This document shows, piece after piece, positions 1 through 6,436 of a stretch of 21,568 nucleotides of DNA (position 1 is its first letter; every line of letters starts with the position of its first letter). The notes beneath the pieces were generated by a model. The model saw only the letters and a list, made by a program, of their open reading frames with translations, was not told the DNA's origin and did no database searches. Position numbers and translations under genes: made by a program. Source of the stretch: a virus; IMG/VR virus record IMGVR_UViG_3300023284_002194, positions 1 to 21,568 of that record; one strand, given 5' to 3'.

Positions 1-67
1 AGTAAATCCGGGTTATGCTATCGGGATCGGTGTAGCTGGCATCGGTGATATTAAACGATGGAAAGCA

Positions 68-268
68 CTATCCCCGGATAAGGTTATTCCCATAATTGAT
101 GGTGGTCGTGGTATCGTTTACGTCCGCATCTATGGAAATGCTTTGAACGCCTCTTACTTTGGTGTTGTTGGCTGCAATTATAGATCTCGGATTAACTGCC
201 CTAAAACCCATATATCCAACAAACAACAGGGCCGTAAAAATAATACCTATGAAAAATCCAGGTTTCAT
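68..268 (-). CDS. Small membrane-anchored protein, possibly truncated, 66 aa
   Basis: I chose the ATG at 268 because AAGGAG lies eight bases before it. An upstream ATG at 316 overlaps the beta-helix gene and lacks a site. The product opens MKPGFFIGIIFTALLFVGYM (helix about 5-24) and continues GFRAVNPRSIIAANNTKVRG, then a Thr/Asp-rich end (DVNDTTTTINYGNNLIRG) before TAG. After this TAG the same frame stays open to the left edge and reads CFPSFNITDASYTDPDSITR, similar in composition. The gene may therefore be a truncated or interrupted part of a longer exported protein, or simply end here. Function unknown. Confidence 0.6.
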   Translation of the reverse strand: MKPGFFIGIIFTALLFVGYMGFRAVNPRSIIAANNTKVRGVQSISIDADVNDTTTTINYGNNLIRG

Positions 269-290
269 GATTTGTTCTCCTTTTTTAAAT

Positions 291-2462
291 CTAATTAAAA
301 GGCTTTCGATTATCAAATACTCTTGTCCTATTGAAAGCTTTTAAGGTATCGGTGCCGCCTCTAAAAAAGGGTGGCCTATTAAATCCAAATTCCCTGGGAA
401 AAAGATCCACAGCCTCCAAAAATTCATCGGCCCCAACATACCATACACTTCGTGTGTCTAAATCAATATCGTCCGAAAAAGCTATATCCACATCGGCACT
501 CAAATCAATCCCTCCGCTTGTTTTTGAGGTATCGGCTACGGCCAAATGGAAGTCATCACTTGCTGAATCTGCAAAAGCCAAACTATCAAAAAACTCTGGT
601 CCTGATTGTGGTCCTGTGCTGTCATCAGTTAAATTACTTGTAGAGGCGACATCAAAGGTTCCAATATAACAGGCCGATCCGCAATCCTGGATTATATTAT
701 TCTTTACAGTCATTGTACCATTCGCAACGCTAATACCTGTATCGCTATTAATAATTGTGTTATTATACATGAAACTGGTCATTCCAGCATCACCCGCACG
801 AATACCAAAACCAAAAGGACCCGGTAAATCATAAATAATATTATTAAATATAAAAGCTCTGCCATTGCTAACATCTTCTATGGATATTCCTTTATGATGA
901 CCATTTGAAGGATTGTCGGATTTAAAAATACAATAAGAGGCAAACCATCTCACCCCGCCTGCACTTCCGCCAGCATCAAATTCTATACAGTCTATAATAT
1001 TTGTATTTGAATTATCAGTAGTAATTTGGAGACCTTCTATACGGACATGGCTTTCTATCACTTGCAAAGCTCCTCTTTTATCGTCTCCTCCGCTTTGGGT
1101 AACAGTAAGCCTGTATTTTGTAGTATCAAATATTCCATTATGTCTATTGTCTTGAGTGGTTAGAATATGGATATAGGCATCTTGCCCGGTGGTCCATCCA
1201 TCGATTTTAAAATTTGCAACATCAGCCGTCACTCCATCACAAAATACTTTCATGGTATCCGGCCCCGTGGTAAGATCTCTTTGCTCGGCGGCTTCCCATT
1301 CATTTAATGAGCTATATGCCCTTCCAACGCCTACGGTATCGTTTGTTTTCCCATTTCCACCGGAGGTAGAAGCTGTATTTACAAATCGAATAATAGTTTT
1401 TCCACCCTGTTCATCAGCACCTATATCCCATTCATTTCCCTGTGGTCTTGCTTGACCTTCGATATCAACCGCAAAAGCCAGATCGGCATCGGCGCTTAAA
1501 TCCTGGCCGCTATCAATAGCTTGGGTGTCTGCAATGGCTAAACGAAAATCATTATTTGCGGAATCAATAAAGGTTATAAGCTTATTTCTAAAGGCTACAT
1601 TCGGGCCCGTGGCATCACTTGAGATATTGTTGGTTGTATCGAATGGATCGAGGCCACTCCAATCTTTAAAATTAGCAGCACTAAAATTATCACATTGTAC
1701 TAAATTATTTCTGTAGATATCCCTATCCGCCCCGGCCGCATCGGCGATCCCTGTTTGAGATCTCGCAATTGTATTATTATAAATAATACCATCTCCATTT
1801 GAGACTTCTATGGCTTCATGGCCACAACCAAGAGTCGTTCTGTCATAAAAATCATAGATTATATTATTGAAAACAAACGTTGTTATTGAATCCACAGAGC
1901 CATCCAAACTAATCCCGACTCCGCTTCTACAAGCGCCCGAACCATCTATGTGAGCGAAAATCATATTATTTGAATAATAATGTACTCCCGTGGCTATAAC
2001 TCCGGATGTTTGTTTGATTGCGGTTCTACCACTCCCGCTCGTAAAACTGGGGAGAAATACTTGCAATCCATCAACCCGCACAAAATCTTCTTGAAGATGT
2101 AGCACAGTTCCGTTTGTATCGGCTACAACAAATTTAGTAAAATCAACCACTCCGTTATGCCTTCTGCCATTTGCCGAATCGGTTGTAACAAGAATAAAAT
2201 TTGTAGCGGTTGTTGTCCATCCCGAAACAGTAAGTCCGCCAGCACCTTGTATATCGTCACCATCACAAAAAACTCTATGAGTATCAGTTAAGACTGTTTG
2301 CTCGGCGGCTTCCCATTCTGGCAAATCGGCATAGGCTCTATTGGCTCCGGTAGTATCATTCGTGGTCCCATCGCCCCCGGCCGTGGAATTGGTATTTACA
2401 AATCTGGTAATCAATCCAAAGGAATTTGTAATGATGAATAGTAATAATATTAGGATTTTCAT
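291..2462 (-). CDS. Exported protein with two right-handed beta-helix domains, 723 aa
   Basis: The N-terminus MKILILLLFIITNSFG is a short signal-peptide-like stretch (Lys2, hydrophobic core 3-11, cleavage probably after Gly16). The rest is two related domains of about 325-335 residues (about 18-350 and 357-679). Each begins with RFVNTxSTxGGxGxTNDTxG and RAYxxLxEWEAAEQ, has repeated NNIIYD and YNNTI turns of a parallel beta-helix, and ends W-D-I-G-A-D-E or Y-V-G-A-D-E. The 'Rp...DIGADE' ending is typical of bacterial surface beta-helix proteins. A short tail (NRPPFFRGGTDTLKAFNRTR) follows. It could be a depolymerase-type spike or a secreted surface protein (moron). No catalytic residues can be named. 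Confidence 0.8.
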   Translation of the reverse strand: MKILILLLFIITNSFGLITRFVNTNSTAGGDGTTNDTTGANRAYADLPEWEAAEQTVLTDTHRVFCDGDDIQGAGGLTVSGWTTTATNFILVTTDSANGRRHNGVVDFTKFVVADTNGTVLHLQEDFVRVDGLQVFLPSFTSGSGRTAIKQTSGVIATGVHYYSNNMIFAHIDGSGACRSGVGISLDGSVDSITTFVFNNIIYDFYDRTTLGCGHEAIEVSNGDGIIYNNTIARSQTGIADAAGADRDIYRNNLVQCDNFSAANFKDWSGLDPFDTTNNISSDATGPNVAFRNKLITFIDSANNDFRLAIADTQAIDSGQDLSADADLAFAVDIEGQARPQGNEWDIGADEQGGKTIIRFVNTASTSGGNGKTNDTVGVGRAYSSLNEWEAAEQRDLTTGPDTMKVFCDGVTADVANFKIDGWTTGQDAYIHILTTQDNRHNGIFDTTKYRLTVTQSGGDDKRGALQVIESHVRIEGLQITTDNSNTNIIDCIEFDAGGSAGGVRWFASYCIFKSDNPSNGHHKGISIEDVSNGRAFIFNNIIYDLPGPFGFGIRAGDAGMTSFMYNNTIINSDTGISVANGTMTVKNNIIQDCGSACYIGTFDVASTSNLTDDSTGPQSGPEFFDSLAFADSASDDFHLAVADTSKTSGGIDLSADVDIAFSDDIDLDTRSVWYVGADEFLEAVDLFPREFGFNRPPFFRGGTDTLKAFNRTRVFDNRKPFN
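426..1394 (-). repeat. Beta-helix domain copy 2 of the 723-aa protein
   Basis: The second homologous repeat covers about residues 357-679. It starts IRFVNTASTSGGNGKTNDTV and ends WYVGADE. The DNA has diverged more than the protein, which suggests an old duplication. Confidence 0.8.
1413..2411 (-). repeat. Beta-helix domain copy 1 of the 723-aa protein
   Basis: The first of two homologous protein-level repeats covers about residues 18-350. It starts ITRFVNTNSTAGGDGTTNDT and ends NEWDIGADE. Its opening 35 residues align with those of copy 2 without gaps. Confidence 0.8.
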
Positions 2463-2896
2463 TTTAGAGCTATATTTTCAAATCGCATTATTCCGAACGA
2501 GGCACTATCCAAGTTTACTTTGTGCTTACGCCTTAGAATCCCGTCTTGGTTTTCTTCACAAAAATATTTCACATCCGCCGCCGTTTTCCCAAATACTTTT
2601 ATGATTTTAAATTTTGGGTTTATGGTTTCCAACATATCGGCTTTGCTGCGAATAGGAAGGATTTTCACACAATCGCCTTTGCGGTATCCGCCGGAATCGG
2701 CATTTAGATTATCTGGCCCATTCCACACAAGGATTTCTATTCCTGGGATGGCCAAAAGGGAATCGACTTGAGCCTCTGTAAGTGTAATACCAGTACCCGA
2801 AAATTGGATGGTACCGCTCACAACGACCAGTCCGGCAACTATGCCCCCGGTAATCCACCCGCCTAATTGTTTGATCTTATCTGTTAAGGTAGCCAC
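2459..2896 (-). CDS. Membrane-anchored protein of unknown function, 145 aa
   Basis: This ORF starts at GTG with an AAAGGA site eight bases upstream, located inside the preceding small gene. The product reads MATLTDKIKQLGGWITGGIV, with one membrane helix at about 13-30 (GWITGGIVAGLVVVSGTI). A soluble part follows with VDSLLAIPGIEILVWNGPD (about 44-62), SGGYRKGDCVKILPI (about 68-82) and CEENQDGILRRKHKVN. The stop overlaps the next start (ATGA), so it is coupled to the beta-helix protein. I do not recognise a family. A membrane-bound partner for the exported beta-helix protein is one idea. Confidence 0.75.
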   Translation of the reverse strand: MATLTDKIKQLGGWITGGIVAGLVVVSGTIQFSGTGITLTEAQVDSLLAIPGIEILVWNGPDNLNADSGGYRKGDCVKILPIRSKADMLETINPKFKIIKVFGKTAADVKYFCEENQDGILRRKHKVNLDSASFGIMRFENIALK

Positions 2897-3048
2897 GAGT
2901 TAGGTCCTTTCTTTCTGTAGTTTTTTGTCCATAAACTTTTTTTAGGTTTTCGTCTAAATCCAACATACTTATTTAGTTTGTAAATAAGCCAGAGGATAAA
3001 GAGTCCTCCGGCTAATATCCACAAAGTTTTAAAGACGAGTTCAATCAT
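2884..3048 (-). CDS. Single-pass membrane protein with basic tail, 54 aa
   Basis: The ORF starts three bases after the holin candidate's stop and overlaps the next start by 13 bases. The product opens MIELVFKTLWILAGGLFILW, has one strong membrane helix (about 4-24), then a basic C-terminal tail (FRRKPKKSLWTKNYRKKGP). The positive tail suggests that the C-terminus stays in the cytoplasm. It may be an antiholin, a spanin-like part or an anchor; I recognise no family. The start lacks a good ribosome site, so translational coupling is likely. Confidence 0.6.
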   Translation of the reverse strand: MIELVFKTLWILAGGLFILWLIYKLNKYVGFRRKPKKSLWTKNYRKKGPNSWLP

Positions 3049-3050
3049 TT

Positions 3051-3257
3051 TTATTTAGGACGTGAAAACATATCGTAGCCACCATTAAGGACCATTAAGC
3101 CCCCAAGGGTAACGACAAACGTCCCAATCGGATCAAGCCAAGGGATTTGGCTCGCATAGGCTTTAATCAAAACACCAATCGCGCTAACCAAGCCACCGAT
3201 CTTTGTGGTTGAATTACCGCTTCCGTTGGGTCGTTTTAGTGATAATGGATTTGCCAT
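3051..3257 (-). CDS. Holin candidate (two membrane helices), 68 aa
   Basis: This 68-residue protein starts MANPLSLKRPNGSGNSTTK, followed by a hydrophobic helix (about 20-36, IGGLVSAIGVLIKAYASQ), a short polar turn (IPWLD) and a second helix (about 43-60, PIGTFVVTLGGLMVLNGG), ending YDMFSRPK. Two helices, small size and the place directly after the endolysin fit a class II holin. A good AAAGGA site lies before the ATG. It could also be a membrane protein of another kind. The holin family cannot be named from the sequence alone. Confidence 0.65.
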   Translation of the reverse strand: MANPLSLKRPNGSGNSTTKIGGLVSAIGVLIKAYASQIPWLDPIGTFVVTLGGLMVLNGGYDMFSRPK

Positions 3258-3276
3258 GATTTCCTTTCGTTAATGG

Positions 3277-3786
3277 TTAATAAACTTTACGCGCCCGGCC
3301 AAAATCGCCGTGCACGTGTTTTTTGATAGGATGCGGATCGGCTGCGGGAAATCCACAATATTTCATTACCTTTGCCAATAATTCCAGATTAAATTTGGTC
3401 CTTAACTTTCTATTTGAATAGGTCACGTCCACAGCATCATTAAATAAATGTCTGGATTTGGTTGTAACCTTAACGGTTTTTTTCCCTAATTTTCTTCTTA
3501 GTTGATTGATTTCGGCATAAGTTTTTAAATGATGCTCCCAAGTCCGATATGCGGAATTGATTGTTAATGCGACTTCATCCAATCCTTTTAAATTGAAAAC
3601 GCCCTTCATAACATTTAAAGCATCCCGTGTATATTGCAATATCTCAACCATTTTGACAAAATTCCCATATCGTTTATAAATAAAAGATCCCTTAGAATCC
3701 TTACATACAAATTCATCCAAATAAAAATCTGTAGTTATTGGAATCCGATCAGCATTTTTATATCTGGGATGAATAGGCTTTTTCAT
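3277..3786 (-). CDS. Endolysin, M15-family peptidase-like
   Basis: This 169-residue protein matches the peptidase M15 (VanY/M15_3-like) fold of zinc-dependent D-Ala-type endopeptidases that cut peptidoglycan cross-links. It has FYLDEFVCKD near the start (21-30), the SAYR motif at 78-81, SRHLFNDAVD at 111-120 (the S-x-H-x-x-G-x-A-x-D motif with Asn in place of Gly), and HVHGDFG at 157-163. His113, Asp120 and His159 (or His157) are the probable zinc ligands. No signal peptide or cell-wall binding domain is present, so export needs a holin. The neighbours with membrane helices fit a lysis cassette. Confidence 0.85.
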   Translation of the reverse strand: MKKPIHPRYKNADRIPITTDFYLDEFVCKDSKGSFIYKRYGNFVKMVEILQYTRDALNVMKGVFNLKGLDEVALTINSAYRTWEHHLKTYAEINQLRRKLGKKTVKVTTKSRHLFNDAVDVTYSNRKLRTKFNLELLAKVMKYCGFPAADPHPIKKHVHGDFGRARKVY

Positions 3787-3908
3787 TCTGCGGGTTTAAA
3801 GACATTGATAACGTGTTGTAAATCCATTCTCATTTCAACCGTATAATTACAGAGCAACCAAAGGAAATAGGCGATTAAAATTATTGATAACGTTTGAGTG
3901 AAACACAT
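3783..3908 (-). CDS. Small membrane peptide upstream of the endolysin (holin-like candidate), 41 aa
   Basis: This 41-codon ORF reads MCFTQTLSIILIAYFLWLLC and then NYTVEMRMDLQHVINVFKPAE. It has one hydrophobic helix (about residues 6-22) and a polar tail. It starts five bases after the previous stop and ends in an ATGA overlap with the endolysin start, so it is probably translated with it. The ribosome site is weak. Position and membrane helix make it a candidate holin, antiholin or signal-arrest-type accessory, but its size is small for a holin. Confidence 0.55.
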   Translation of the reverse strand: MCFTQTLSIILIAYFLWLLCNYTVEMRMDLQHVINVFKPAE

Positions 3909-3913
3909 TACTT

Positions 3914-4396
3914 TCAACCAGTGTCCTCTTTTGGTTCGGAAATAATAGGATCTAAAACGCTTTGGATTTCTCCCAATCCATCGGGCAATGACTCAAATGG
4001 AATCATATAGGGTTTGTAATCCGCGTCCTCATCAAGTAGTCTTTTAATCTGATCCAATGCATCCTTGTGTTTTTCAGTTAAATCGTCATATGCTTTTTGG
4101 GCTTCTTTGACTCTTTTCGGATCCATTTTGTAAGACATCCCGCCATTTAATGGGATTGGTTTACCCTTGTCGTTTTTATCAGCGTACTTTTGGATAATGT
4201 CTTTTTCACCTTTGGAGAAATCACTTAAAATTTGCCGCGCTGTTCCAATTGCCTTTAGTTCTCCATTCATTTGATCTTTGTTTCTATCCAAGGCGTAAGT
4301 GAATTTAGCTTTGACTGGATTACCAGCCGGATCAGTCCTTTCGTTGATTACCAATTGAATCGCTCCGGCAATTTGTTCTAATTCACGCTTTTTCAT
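3914..4396 (-). CDS. Uncharacterised helical protein after the fibre gene, 160 aa
   Basis: I chose the ATG at 4396 because AAGGAG lies four bases before it. An earlier ATG at 4426 would overlap the fibre gene and lacks a site. The product is charged and helical (MKKRELEQIAGAIQLVINER...). It has IIQKYADKNDKGKPIPLNGG (about 78-97), YKMDPKRVKEAQKAYDDL and an acidic C-terminus ending EPKEDTG. The pattern Y-A-x-K-x-D-x-G-K-P followed by a Lys/Glu helix recalls the DUF1617-type proteins in Gram-positive phage tail-to-lysis regions, but I cannot confirm this. No membrane segment or catalytic motif is seen. Confidence 0.75.
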   Translation of the reverse strand: MKKRELEQIAGAIQLVINERTDPAGNPVKAKFTYALDRNKDQMNGELKAIGTARQILSDFSKGEKDIIQKYADKNDKGKPIPLNGGMSYKMDPKRVKEAQKAYDDLTEKHKDALDQIKRLLDEDADYKPYMIPFESLPDGLGEIQSVLDPIISEPKEDTG

Positions 4397-4409
4397 TTTT
4401 CTCCTTTTT

Positions 4410-6257
4410 TTATGGCTCAATTGCAATCTGTTGAGCTATTCCGGTTTGAAAGATTACCATTAATCTTGTTTTAGCGCCACTAACATCCATAAAAATTCTA
4501 CCTTGATTGGTTCCAGCATTTCCGGGAGCGGTGATTTCATCCATTGTGATAAATCCCTGATTTGCTCCACCCGCAGCACCAGCTATAAATAAACCACCAT
4601 CAACACTTGTCGAACCCATAGAGACTTTCCCCGCATTGTTTATCTGCATTCTAATAAATGATGTGACACCGCCATCGAGTGTGGTCAAAAATTGAAGCAA
4701 TCCGGGCATATCATTGCTTGCGGGTGTTCCGTCTACTCTTGAAATAATGGATGCCGCGGTTTCATAATTTACACCATCGGAACCTTGAAAATTTATGCTT
4801 CCTAAAAGTTGTGTACTTCCGACAATTGTATGTGATCCCACGGATGTTGCCTGAGTTTTTCTTAAATGTAATTCTGGGCCTTGGGCAAAAGTTCCGAATC
4901 CCTCTAAAGCTGCGACCCTGACCGCCGCGTCTATATCTAATCCTATGTGTAATTTATCAGTTGAGGCGGGGCTCGCATTGTTAATGCCTACATTTTGATT
5001 TGAGGCAAGCGTAAGCATTTCATTGGCATTGGCATTTGTGAAGAACGCAATGGAGTTGTCGGCGTTATCATGTTTGATAATGCTGATATTTGGATCGGCT
5101 GCATCACCCCAACTAATTAATGCTTCCCCTGCGGCATCACCCACCAAATTAAGTTCGGCATCACTGCTTGCCCCTGTGGATTCTATTTTCAAAGTGCAAA
5201 GTGTGGCTTCTTTTATATGGAGTCTTGTATCCGGTGAGGTCTCACCAATACCAACATTTTGACTTGAGTCAATCACTATAGCCTGTAAGGTATTAACCTT
5301 GAATGTCATTTCATTGGCGGCGTGATTTCCCTTGATCTGCATGACATCTTCATCCCCTGAAACACCCGCATCTGCAAAGTTTAAAATTGAATCTCCGCTA
5401 TCTTCCGCAACAATAACGACAATACAGTCATCAGCCTCACCCGCACTGTTATCAAAAACTGCGACAACTTGACTGCTATAAGTAAGGGGTGAGGCATTTT
5501 CCCCATCCGGTCCTATAACGTGTAAAAAAACATTAGGACTTGTGGTATTAATTCCAATAAACCCGTTTTTACTAATCCTCATTCGTTCGGCCAATGCGGC
5601 TGAACCCGGTCTTGTTTTAAAAACCATTTCGGCTGGCATATCACCAAGTGACGGGGTGCCATCTATACATACTCCGATTTCGGCGGCATCCTCAAGATTG
5701 GTGCCATCAGAGGCTCTAAATTGAAAAACCCCCACTTGATCATTATCAATAACTGTGGCATGAGCCCCTTGTGTTGCGCCTCTGGTTTTTGAAAAAACAA
5801 TAGAGGTGGAGTTTGCGCTGGCCCCAAAACCTTCTACGGTTAAGGCTTTTTCTGTGAGTACATCTTGTCCTATATATACCCTGGAAACAGATCCAAAAGG
5901 TAAAGTGGTCGCGTTTACATTTAATCTAACAAGCGGACCTAATTCAAATTTTGTTCCTGTGACTTTATATTGGGTTACACCTAAAAATTGGATATGAAAT
6001 TCGTCATCAGGTACCCCAGCATCACGATCATTTAAGATTATTAAATCCCCATCAGTATCCATAATGAGATTGAATCCATCGAGATCAAAATTTGTGCTCG
6101 GAAATCCAAGGGCTGCATAAGAGAAAACCGTACCCCCTGGGGCTTTAAATTTTATGAGTTTGGTGTCGGTTTCAAATCCGAGCTGTTTTTCCCTTAAAGT
6201 CGCATTGATAGAAGACGCCGCCGCTATTCTAAGTACATCTTTTAGTTCATTTGCAAT
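4410..6257 (-). CDS. Tail fibre / receptor-binding protein (ATT start), 615 aa
   Basis: The first in-frame ATG is at 6062, but the frame upstream is clearly coding and preceded by AAGGAGG, so I place the start at the ATT at 6257. That gives 65 more residues, opening (M)ANELKDVLRIAAASSINATL and then REKQLGFETDTKLIKFKAPG, which resembles the E-x-G-x-E-T-D-T-x-x-L start of phage fibre domains. The body has repeated fibre signatures: FIGINTTSP, NVGIGETSPDTRLHI and NVGINNASP...KLHI. Two long blocks of the type FQGSDGVNYETAASI...DGTP...DMP...F.T are also present. No S74 chaperone domain is seen at the C-terminus. It should form trimers on the tail tip and bind the host surface. The fibre role is inferred from repeats and position. 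Confidence 0.78.
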   Translation of the reverse strand: MANELKDVLRIAAASSINATLREKQLGFETDTKLIKFKAPGGTVFSYAALGFPSTNFDLDGFNLIMDTDGDLIILNDRDAGVPDDEFHIQFLGVTQYKVTGTKFELGPLVRLNVNATTLPFGSVSRVYIGQDVLTEKALTVEGFGASANSTSIVFSKTRGATQGAHATVIDNDQVGVFQFRASDGTNLEDAAEIGVCIDGTPSLGDMPAEMVFKTRPGSAALAERMRISKNGFIGINTTSPNVFLHVIGPDGENASPLTYSSQVVAVFDNSAGEADDCIVVIVAEDSGDSILNFADAGVSGDEDVMQIKGNHAANEMTFKVNTLQAIVIDSSQNVGIGETSPDTRLHIKEATLCTLKIESTGASSDAELNLVGDAAGEALISWGDAADPNISIIKHDNADNSIAFFTNANANEMLTLASNQNVGINNASPASTDKLHIGLDIDAAVRVAALEGFGTFAQGPELHLRKTQATSVGSHTIVGSTQLLGSINFQGSDGVNYETAASIISRVDGTPASNDMPGLLQFLTTLDGGVTSFIRMQINNAGKVSMGSTSVDGGLFIAGAAGGANQGFITMDEITAPGNAGTNQGRIFMDVSGAKTRLMVIFQTGIAQQIAIEP

Positions 6258-6263
6258 GATAAC

Positions 6264-6270
6264 CCTCCTT
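6264..6270 (-). promoter_or_regulatory. Strong ribosome binding site (AAGGAGG) for a rare ATT start
   Basis: AAGGAGG lies six bases before ATT at 6257-6255, the best-spaced in-frame codon of the fibre gene. No ATG, GTG or TTG is in frame until 6062. The out-of-frame ATG and TTG nearby open only two to four codons before TAA. Confidence 0.75.
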
Positions 6271-6287
6271 ATGAAAAGGTCTTCTAT

Positions 6288-6434
6288 TTAAATTGCTTTT
6301 GCACCACAATCGCAAGCACACATCCAACATTCAATCAATTTGCCATTGGTCCCAACATTTTTGTACCCAACCATTTTTAAAAGAATTAATCTTGTGAATC
6401 TGGCCCCTTTAAAACATCGTCTTGTTTTACTCAT
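6288..6434 (-). CDS. Cys-rich small protein, possible truncated homing-endonuclease zinc-knuckle remnant, 48 aa
   Basis: This 48-codon ORF starts two bases after the tip protein stop (TAGTTATG). The product opens MSKTRRCFKGARFTRLILLK and ends KLIECWMCACDCGAKAI. W-x-C-x-C-D-C-G after a G-x-R-F-x-R-L beta start is the pattern of the N-terminal zinc-knuckle segment seen in phage HNH/AP2 homing-type proteins. There it continues to a SCGC motif, which is absent here: the frame stops right after CDCG. It may be a decayed remnant or a tiny independent protein. It stays in frame with the fibre gene downstream, separated by one TAA and ten codons. Confidence that it is translated is moderate; the family reading is tentative. 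Confidence 0.5.
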   Translation of the reverse strand: MSKTRRCFKGARFTRLILLKMVGYKNVGTNGKLIECWMCACDCGAKAI

Positions 6435-6436
6435 AA

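Noticed and set aside
269-316. Upstream start of the leftmost small gene at 316
   Set aside because: It would overlap the beta-helix gene and has no ribosome site; the ATG at 268 has a well-spaced AAGGAG.
4397-4426. Upstream start of the 160-residue gene at 4426
   Set aside because: It lies inside the fibre gene end without a ribosome site; AAGGAG precedes the ATG at 4396.
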